Position numbers and translations under genes: made by a program. The notes beneath the pieces were generated by a model. The model worked only from the letters and a program-made list of their open reading frames with translations. It made no database searches and was not told the DNA's origin. A stretch of 57,262 nucleotides of DNA, from positions 1-57,262 of the forward strand of contig NSIM01000011.1 of NCBI GenBank assembly GCA_002737705.1, given 5' to 3'. Of this stretch, positions 51,150 to 57,262 are shown piece after piece. Source of the DNA: Flavobacteriales bacterium (GTDB lineage: Bacteria > Bacteroidota > Bacteroidia > NS11-12g > UBA955). The stretch's first letter is position 1. Every line of letters starts with the position of its first letter.

Positions 51150-54100
51150 CTTTTCTTAGCGGTAACCATCGATCATTCAATTGAAATGAAAAATCGACTT
51201 CCATTTCATCCAACATCTCTTTAACTTCAAGGTTGTAATTTATCCCAGCGTTCGAAACCATGGTAACATTCATGTGCCCTTCTGGATCATGAAAATTGAA
51301 ATACAATGGACATTTTCCAGGAAATTGTTTGAGCACCTGTAAAACTATTTCTTGTTTCCCCAAAACCAAATCGCTTGGTGTCATTTCTATTTGAACAGAG
51401 CGATAAATGGTATTTACATTGATATCGGCACACAAATAAATTGAATGGGTAATGATGCGCATTTCGTCTTTTACACGATTATAATCCGTTTGCCCTTGAA
51501 TAACCAAAATATAATTTTTGGTCATCAAGTGTTTGTTTTGCAAAAAATCTGCCTTGTACAATCCAATTTCAATAGAGCCCGAATAATCCATGAGGGTAAA
51601 TTTTCCATAAGGGCTCCCTGCCTGGCTTATCAATTCTTTCGCATGGGTTACGATTCCCATTATTTGAAATACGATGGGGACTTTGTTTTCTATACTTTCC
51701 TTAAAATCCTTAACAGACTGTTTTACAATACTTTCAAAGATAAACTTAAAGTCGTCTAAGGGATGTTTGCTTAAAAAAACACCCACCAATTCTTCCTCTT
51801 CTTTCAACTCATCGAGCAGTGTCATTTTTTCTACAGCGGGCAATTTGGGTTCGATATTGTCCAAATTGGCACCCCCACCAAACAGTCCCATCTGTCCACT
51901 AAATTTTTCTTGTTGAATACGGGTTCCGTAGCGCAACGCCAACTCTATTCCATTTACGCCATTTCCATCTTCCTTAACATACTGGGCACGATGGTATCGA
52001 TTGTCAAAATCAAACACCCCTGCTTTTGCCATGTATTCAACTGTCCTCTTGGTTAAAGCCCTTGGATTGACCCTCGTATACAATTCAAACAAACTCTTGA
52101 ACGGTCCGTTTTTTAATCGCTCTTGGAGAACCTCTTCAACTGCTGAATCACCCACTCCTTTCACCGCGCTCAACCCAAAACGTATCTGTCCTTGCTGATT
52201 AACAGTGAATACATTATTGCTTTCATTGAGGTCAGGACCCAAAACCTTGATGCCTTGGCGATGGCATTCTTCCATATAAAACGTTATTTTCTTTATGTCT
52301 CCCATATTGCTTTTAAGCACGGAAGCCATAAATTGGGCAGGGTAATTGGCTTTCAGGTAGGCTGTTTGAAAGGCAATGACAGCATAACAAGTAGCATGGG
52401 ATTTGTTGAATGCATATTGGGCGAATTCTTCCCAGTCACTGTATATTTTCTCCAAAATATTCTCAGCATATCCCTTTTCCAATGCGCCCTCCATAAAATC
52501 ACTTTTGAGTTCATCAATGATACTTTTACTCTTTTTACCCATGGCTTTGCGCAATTCATCGGCCTTTCCCTTTGAGAATCCCGCCAATTTCTGACTCAAC
52601 AGCATCACTTGTTCCTGGTAAATGGTAATCCCATAACTCTCTTTTAAATACTCCTCCATCTCGGGTAAATCATACTCAACAGGCTTTCTGCCGTGTTTGC
52701 GATCGATGAAATCAGGTATGTATTTGAGTGGCCCAGGCCTAAACAGCGCATTCATTGCTATTAGATCTGCAAATTGGGTGGGTTTTAATTCGCGCAAATA
52801 TTTTTGCATGCCCGCACTTTCAAATTGAAAAACCCCATTGGTTTCTCCCCGTTGGAAAAGTTCATATGTTTTGAAGTCATCAAGTGGAATAGAGTCCAAA
52901 TCTATTGCTATGCCATGTGTTTCCTGAATAAGTTTGATGGCATCCTTCATGATCGTGAGGGTACTCAGACCCAAAAAATCCATTTTCAATAGCCCCGCCT
53001 TTTCGATCTGGTTTACATCATATTGAACTTGAATCCACTTAGACTCCTTTGAGAGCGCAACAGGAACAATTTCGTCAATGTCTTGAGAAGCAATGATAAT
53101 TCCACAAGCATGAACCCCCGTATTGCGAATACTCCCTTCCAATTTTTCGGCATCGTGCAAAACTTTGGATGCTTCGTCATTTCCATTGTAAATCAACTGA
53201 AGTGAACGTATATTCTCTATTTCTTCTAATTTTAAATTTCTTGTTTCATCTTTTGCCAATTCATCTGGATTTGCATGGAGCATTACCTGAAGATTGAGGG
53301 TTCCAACGACCAACTTCGTCAATTGGTCTGTTAATGGCAAGGGATATTGCAAGACCCTACCAACATCGCGTATGGCGCTTTTTGCAGCCATCGTTCCATA
53401 GGTGATAATTTGGGCAATTCTCCGTTCACCGTATTTTTGGGCTACGTATTGAATCACCTTGTCTCTGCCCAAATCATCAAAATCAATATCCACATCGGGC
53501 ATGCTTAAACGTTCTGGATTTAGAAACCGTTCAAAAAGAAGATCGTATTTGATAGGATCAACATTGGTGATACCCACACAATATGCAACCAAACTTCCTG
53601 CGGCTGAACCCCTTCCAGGGCCCACCCAAACATTCATTTCCCTTGCAGCTGAGGTAAAGTCTTGAACAATTAAAAAATACCCTGCGAATTTGCTTTTTGT
53701 AATGACTGAGAGTTCGAAGTCTAATCGCTCTCTAATGTGTTCCGGAACTACGCCACCATAGCGCTTTTTACATCCTTCGTATGCAATGTGTTTTAGGTAT
53801 AGATTTTGGTCGTCGAAACCGCTTGGCAAAGCATAGTTAGGCAGAACAATGTCACGGGTCAATTTGGGTGGGACAATTGTTGAAATAAGAAGATTGGTAT
53901 TGTCTATTGCTTCAGGTATGTCGCTAAACAATTGACCCATTTCGGCTTGTGTTTTAAAATAAAACTCATCGTTTGCAAAAGCCCATCGAAAACCCCGCCC
54001 ACTTTCCTCATTCGTGGCTTTGGGCGTTGATTGGAATTCGCCCGTATTGATGCACAATAAAATATCGTGGGCATTGGCATCTTTTTTATCAATGTAATGA

Positions 54101-54744
54101 GAATCATTGGTGGCGATGATTGGCACATGGTATTTTTTACCCCATTTGATCAAAATTTGGTTAATGTCTTCTTGGGATATTCCTGTCCCGTTTATATTTT
54201 GCAAATTGTGGCGTTGTAGTTCAATGTAATAATCATCGCCAAATAGCGTATGCCATTGTTTAAACACCTTTTCTGCTTCCTCTTCTCCTTTGTTGAGTAT
54301 TGTTTGCGGAACTTGTGCCCCAATACAACAAGTAGTGGCAATAAGGCCATCACGATACTGCTCTATTAAGGCGCAATCCACCCGTGGGTATTTACTGTAC
54401 AACCCTTCTAAATAACCCAATGAACACAACTTGCTGAGATTGGAATATCCCTTCTGGTTTTTGGCCAATAGCAGTTGGTGGTAACGCTTGTCTTTATTCA
54501 GCAAGGTAAATGATTTCTGAAACCGATCCTCCACCACATAAAATTCACACCCAATAATCGGCAATATCCCTTCGTCTGTAACGGCCTGGTAAAATTCGAA
54601 GGCGCCAAACATGTTGCCGTGGTCTGTAATAGCGATCGCTGGCATGCCATCTGCTTTCGCCTTTTTGACGAGACTTTTTATACTTGCCGCCCCATCGAGC
54701 AAAGAATATTGTGTGTGGACGTGGAGGTGAGAAAAAGTTGGCAT
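51109..54744 (-). CDS. dnaE: DNA polymerase III alpha subunit DnaE, extended C-terminus
   Basis: This is the replicative polymerase, 1,211 residues from ATG 54744. The PHP domain opens FSHLHVHTQYSLLDGAASI and AIAITDHGNMFGAFE; the active site includes VGPGRGSAAGSLVAYCVGI and MPDVDIDFDDLGRDK near residues 385-445; a zinc-free OB-fold and tau-binding region follow. The C-terminus ends SFQLNDRWLPLRKDE, about 20 residues past where I expect the family end. The frame is open to 54819, but the conserved start at 54744 is clear. A TACCTTCG box (variant -7) lies 13 bases upstream. Confidence 0.96.
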   Translation of the reverse strand: MPTFSHLHVHTQYSLLDGAASIKSLVKKAKADGMPAIAITDHGNMFGAFEFYQAVTDEGILPIIGCEFYVVEDRFQKSFTLLNKDKRYHQLLLAKNQKGYSNLSKLCSLGYLEGLYSKYPRVDCALIEQYRDGLIATTCCIGAQVPQTILNKGEEEAEKVFKQWHTLFGDDYYIELQRHNLQNINGTGISQEDINQILIKWGKKYHVPIIATNDSHYIDKKDANAHDILLCINTGEFQSTPKATNEESGRGFRWAFANDEFYFKTQAEMGQLFSDIPEAIDNTNLLISTIVPPKLTRDIVLPNYALPSGFDDQNLYLKHIAYEGCKKRYGGVVPEHIRERLDFELSVITKSKFAGYFLIVQDFTSAAREMNVWVGPGRGSAAGSLVAYCVGITNVDPIKYDLLFERFLNPERLSMPDVDIDFDDLGRDKVIQYVAQKYGERRIAQIITYGTMAAKSAIRDVGRVLQYPLPLTDQLTKLVVGTLNLQVMLHANPDELAKDETRNLKLEEIENIRSLQLIYNGNDEASKVLHDAEKLEGSIRNTGVHACGIIIASQDIDEIVPVALSKESKWIQVQYDVNQIEKAGLLKMDFLGLSTLTIMKDAIKLIQETHGIAIDLDSIPLDDFKTYELFQRGETNGVFQFESAGMQKYLRELKPTQFADLIAMNALFRPGPLKYIPDFIDRKHGRKPVEYDLPEMEEYLKESYGITIYQEQVMLLSQKLAGFSKGKADELRKAMGKKSKSIIDELKSDFMEGALEKGYAENILEKIYSDWEEFAQYAFNKSHATCYAVIAFQTAYLKANYPAQFMASVLKSNMGDIKKITFYMEECHRQGIKVLGPDLNESNNVFTVNQQGQIRFGLSAVKGVGDSAVEEVLQERLKNGPFKSLFELYTRVNPRALTKRTVEYMAKAGVFDFDNRYHRAQYVKEDGNGVNGIELALRYGTRIQQEKFSGQMGLFGGGANLDNIEPKLPAVEKMTLLDELKEEEELVGVFLSKHPLDDFKFIFESIVKQSVKDFKESIENKVPIVFQIMGIVTHAKELISQAGSPYGKFTLMDYSGSIEIGLYKADFLQNKHLMTKNYILVIQGQTDYNRVKDEMRIITHSIYLCADINVNTIYRSVQIEMTPSDLVLGKQEIVLQVLKQFPGKCPLYFNFHDPEGHMNVTMVSNAGINYNLEVKEMLDEMEVDFSFQLNDRWLPLRKDESRRFYNSQKHN

Positions 54745-54853
54745 AACAAATAGCAAACGAAGGTAAATTAAATCTAAAAAACTATCGAGAGATGTGGACA
54801 ATTCGGCAAAACTCGGCAAGCACGAATTGTTTCACTCCTCAATTCAATTGGCG

Positions 54854-54861
54854 TAAATTTG
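54854..54861 (+). promoter_or_regulatory. -7 element (TAAATTTG) for recF
   Basis: An exact TAnnTTTG match ends four bases before the GTG start of recF, the same geometry as at dapB. A TTG at 54827-54829 is 24 bases upstream, one beyond the reported range. Confidence 0.42.
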
Positions 54862-54865
54862 CAAT

Positions 54866-55936
54866 GTGTATTTGTCGCGGCTTCAACTGTATAATTTCAA
54901 AAACCACTCCGAACTTTCACTCAATTATTGTGATGGAATCAACACCATCACTGGGGCTAATGGAATTGGAAAAACAAATATTTTGGATGCAGTTCATTAT
55001 TTGGCCAATGCAAAAAGTTACTTTAATGGCATTGACAGTCAAATTATTCAACACAATAAAGACTTCTTCTCGATCAAGGGTGTTTTTGAAAGTGACCCTG
55101 CAACAGAGATTCTGGTTCAGTTTGAAACAGGGAAAAAAACCCTCAAGAAAAACAATAAGCCCTATAAACGATTGATTGATCATATAGGATTAATTCAAAC
55201 CGTTTTTATAACCCCTTATGATATTGAATTGGTATTGGGAAGTTCAGAAGCAAGAAGAAAATTTATCGATTTAACCCTCTGCCAAATTGATAAGGGTTAC
55301 CTACACAATCTGAGCATTTATAAAAAAACACTCGATCACAGAAATGCCTTATTAAAAGGGATACCAGGCAATTCCATAGACCCAGACTTATTGGATAGTT
55401 TTGATGCCAAATTAATTCCTGCAGGCAATTTTATTTACCACCAGCGAAAATTGTTTGTGGATACGCTCATGCAATTCTTTACCCCAGTTTACAATTTTCT
55501 GAGCCAAAGCGATGAAAACCCTATTGTTTCTTATGAAAGCCAACTGAATAGCGAAGACTTTGAAACTGTATTGCACAAATCACAGCGTAGCGATATTTCT
55601 GCCCAACGAAGCACCACAGGTATTCACAAAGACGACTTGGGTTTTGAATTGGGCAATTACTCACTCAAAAAATATGGTTCTCAGGGTCAAATCAAAAGTT
55701 TTATCATCGCCTTAAAATTGGCTCAATACCAATTTTTTCAATCGCTTACCCAAAAAAACCCCATTCTTTTGCTAGACGATATATTTGAAAAAATTGATGT
55801 CGATCGAGCCCAGCGACTCATATCGCTCATCAGCGATTCGGGGTATGGCCAAATAATTATAACAGACACCCATACCAGTCGTGTTGATACGCATTTCAAG
55901 GACTTGGATTCAAATAGTGTTCACCACCAATTGTGA
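54866..55936 (+). CDS. recF: DNA replication/repair protein RecF
   Basis: RecF is an ABC-type ATPase that helps load RecA at gaps. The 356-residue product begins LSRLQLYNFKNHSELSLNY, has Walker A GANGIGKTN at 31-39, FIDLTLCQIDKGYL near 132, the ABC signature KKYGSQGQIKSFIIALKLAQ near 270-289, and Walker B PILLLDDIFEKID near 300. The start is GTG; the preceding ATG is in another frame. It is convergent with ald, eight bases away. Confidence 0.95.
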   Translation: MYLSRLQLYNFKNHSELSLNYCDGINTITGANGIGKTNILDAVHYLANAKSYFNGIDSQIIQHNKDFFSIKGVFESDPATEILVQFETGKKTLKKNNKPYKRLIDHIGLIQTVFITPYDIELVLGSSEARRKFIDLTLCQIDKGYLHNLSIYKKTLDHRNALLKGIPGNSIDPDLLDSFDAKLIPAGNFIYHQRKLFVDTLMQFFTPVYNFLSQSDENPIVSYESQLNSEDFETVLHKSQRSDISAQRSTTGIHKDDLGFELGNYSLKKYGSQGQIKSFIIALKLAQYQFFQSLTQKNPILLLDDIFEKIDVDRAQRLISLISDSGYGQIIITDTHTSRVDTHFKDLDSNSVHHQL

Positions 55937-55944
55937 TGTCTGAT

Positions 55945-57213
55945 TTACATAAACAAACCAACCAATAGGTCGATATCATGGAATTTAATACCAAATTTGT
56001 CGGCCAAATTCTTATTGCACAAATTGCCGCGATATAGATATGTGCCTTTTCGAATACCCGATTTTAAACGCAAAAATTCGCCAAATCCATTTATTTCACC
56101 CATTTCGGTAAGTATGGGTGTAAACACATTGCTGAGTGCATAACTTGCTGTCCTACTAACCCTTGATGCTATATTGGGAACACAATAATGGAAAACACCA
56201 TGTTTTTTAAACACCGGTTTTTCGTGATTCGTCAACTCGCTGGTTTCGAAATTGCCGCCGCCATCAATTGCAATATCTATAAGAACACTATTGGCGCGCA
56301 TTGCCATGACCATATCTTCGCTTACCACAATGGGGCTTCTGGCTGTTTTGCCTGACAAAGCGCCAATCACAACATCGGCACTGGCGATTGCCTTTTTTAA
56401 AACCAGTGGTTGAATGGTGCTGGTATACAAATGAAATCCAAATGATTTCTGAATGCGTCGTAAACGATACATGTTGTTGTCAAATACTTTAACATTAGCG
56501 CCCAATCCCAAGGCCGCTTTCGCTGCAAATTCTGCAACGGCACCTGCTCCTATGATTACAAGCTGGGTTGGAGGGACACCTGCAAAACCTCCCAAAAGCT
56601 CCCCTTTTCCAGAATGATTGTTGTTGAGGTATTCTGAAGCAATTAAGACACTAGCGGTTCCAGCAATCTCACTCATTGCGCGAATGATTGGTCTGGTTCC
56701 GGCATCATCTTCCAAAAATTCATACGCAATGGCATTGATTTTTTTATCCATCAACTTTCGCAATAAAACCGAATCCAATTGATTGATTTGCAATGCAGAA
56801 ATAAGCAATTGGCCAGGCTTCATTAACTCCACCTCGGTAAGGGTTGGTGGATCAATCTTTAAAATAGTATCGCAAGCGTAAACTTCTTTGTTGTTTGAAA
56901 CGATATGTGCGCCCGCTTCGCTGTATTGCATATCACTAAAATTTGCCTGTAATCCCGCATTGGATTCTAAAACAATTTTGTGTCCATTTGAAACAAAATA
57001 GGCAACTGCAAATGGAGATAATGGAACCCTGTTTTCTTGAAAAGTCACTTCTTTGGGTATTCCAATACTAAAAGAACCAGAATTTTTTTTAATCCCCACA
57101 GCCTGAGTCAAGGTTTGAGATTCAGTTTCTTGAGATTCAGTTTCTTTTGACAAAGCCACGGTGTGTATAGTATTTGCTAATTCCTTGTGTAGATTGGGTT
57201 TCACCAGAAACAC
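55945..57213 (-). CDS. ald: Alanine dehydrogenase
   Basis: This NAD-dependent enzyme interconverts alanine and pyruvate plus ammonia. The 422-residue product has an N-terminal extension of ~48 residues before SIGIPKEVTFQENRVPLSPF, then IDPPTLTEVELMKPGQLLIS near 116, the NAD motif VIIGAGAVAEFAAKAALG near 218-236, and HGVFHYCVPNIASRVSRTASYAL near 340. The extension contains a duplicated ETESQ pentapeptide. Start is GTG 57213, or GTG 57204. An exact -7 element lies upstream. Confidence 0.9.
   Translation of the reverse strand: MFLVKPNLHKELANTIHTVALSKETESQETESQTLTQAVGIKKNSGSFSIGIPKEVTFQENRVPLSPFAVAYFVSNGHKIVLESNAGLQANFSDMQYSEAGAHIVSNNKEVYACDTILKIDPPTLTEVELMKPGQLLISALQINQLDSVLLRKLMDKKINAIAYEFLEDDAGTRPIIRAMSEIAGTASVLIASEYLNNNHSGKGELLGGFAGVPPTQLVIIGAGAVAEFAAKAALGLGANVKVFDNNMYRLRRIQKSFGFHLYTSTIQPLVLKKAIASADVVIGALSGKTARSPIVVSEDMVMAMRANSVLIDIAIDGGGNFETSELTNHEKPVFKKHGVFHYCVPNIASRVSRTASYALSNVFTPILTEMGEINGFGEFLRLKSGIRKGTYLYRGNLCNKNLADKFGIKFHDIDLLVGLFM
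57117..57146 (-). repeat. Perfect 2 x 15-bp tandem repeat in ald
   Basis: Two identical 15-base units (57117-57131 and 57132-57146) encode ETESQ twice in the N-terminal extension. It adds five residues in frame and looks like a replication-slippage duplication. Confidence 0.9.
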
Positions 57214-57227
57214 AAGCTAGTTTTACA

Positions 57228-57235
57228 CAAATATA
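57228..57235 (-). promoter_or_regulatory. -7 element (TATATTTG) for ald
   Basis: An exact TAnnTTTG match on the minus strand lies 14 bases before GTG 57213. A TTTG 16 bases further upstream could be the -33 half, one base short of the reported spacing. Confidence 0.42.
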
Positions 57236-57262
57236 CACAATTGTTTGATAGCAAAAATCGTG

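Noticed and set aside
54745-54819. Longer dnaE start
   Set aside because: The conserved PHP opening begins at ATG 54744; upstream residues have no match to the family.
1-57262. tRNA, rRNA, CRISPR arrays, insertion sequences and prophage
   Set aside because: I looked in the gaps for cloverleaf ends, regularly spaced repeats, transposase motifs and phage genes and found none; a tRNA or covariance-model scan would be decisive.

Overview
The window looks like a chromosomal segment of a member of the Bacteroidota. Supporting signs are a Por-secretion (T9SS) type A sorting tail on a beta-propeller/PKD protein, a prolyl-dipeptidyl peptidase of the Bacteroidetes type, an over-long LepB, an HMG-CoA lyase-like protein with the ECPRDAMQG signature, a CxxxY-type CcmE, a DUF2520 protein, and TAnnTTTG promoter -7 elements with almost no Shine-Dalgarno sequences. 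The DNA is AT-rich and codon use looks uniform. I see no rRNA, tRNA, CRISPR array, insertion sequence, phage or integron, so the content is mostly core genome. I cannot place it below phylum level.

Layout. 1-816 (-) is the 5' part of mltG, open at the window edge and diverging from dapB and lepB. 3275-6182 (-) is an EVE-domain/pyrR/pyrB/asparaginase operon. 6360-12630 (+) holds a LexA-like XRE regulator, pdhA, then a packed run of TPR protein, ribH, DUF349 protein, methyltransferase-like protein and thioesterase, continuing into a YihY/BrkB membrane protein (to 13647). 13673-15760 (-) holds a DUF721 protein and an amino acid permease. 15943-18347 (+) is a two-gene heavy-metal module: a secreted HMA protein and a TonB receptor. 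18354-24783 (-) is a tightly overlapping operon of proline dehydrogenase, ccmC, a small ccmD not previously called, ccmE, ccmF and a DUF2520 protein. 24844-26604 (-) is dnaX. 26715-28047 (+) holds a redoxin and an SDR oxidoreductase. 28278-30457 (-) holds a glycosyltransferase and dapD. 30507-33792 (+) holds a DPP-IV-type peptidase and an HMG-CoA lyase-like protein. 33891-35897 (-) is a LytS/LytTR two-component system with a small membrane protein. 35963-41703 (-) is phoH, purC, the T9SS cargo protein and an LTA-synthase-like phosphotransferase. 41901-45378 (+) holds an FG-GAP/ASPIC lipoprotein, a SAM-hydrolase-like protein and an ABM protein. 45379-46779 (-) is a GlcD-type oxidase. 46866-48742 (+) is an EnvZ/OmpR-type system. 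49018-54744 (-) is dnaE, a family-2 glycosyltransferase and a HI0933-type flavoprotein. 54866-55936 (+) is recF. 55945-57213 (-) is ald.

Genes that work together: dapB and dapD in lysine/peptidoglycan precursor synthesis, with mltG in wall processing; pyrR and pyrB with purC in nucleotide synthesis; dnaX, dnaE and recF in replication and repair; ccmC/D/E/F in heme delivery to cytochrome c, co-transcribed with a respiratory-chain-feeding proline dehydrogenase.

The points most worth a second look are: (1) -7 promoter elements lying only a few bases upstream of start codons, implying leaderless or near-leaderless mRNAs; (2) a DnaX without its usual zinc-binding cysteines; (3) a 41-bp dnaE/glycosyltransferase overlap that looks like loss of the ancestral dnaE stop; (4) a perfect 17-bp inverted repeat at the 5' end of the LTA-synthase-like gene; (5) a SAM-hydrolase-like protein that appears to lack the family's catalytic residues. 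I found no clear new defence or mobile system. No database search was possible; family calls rest on motifs read by eye.
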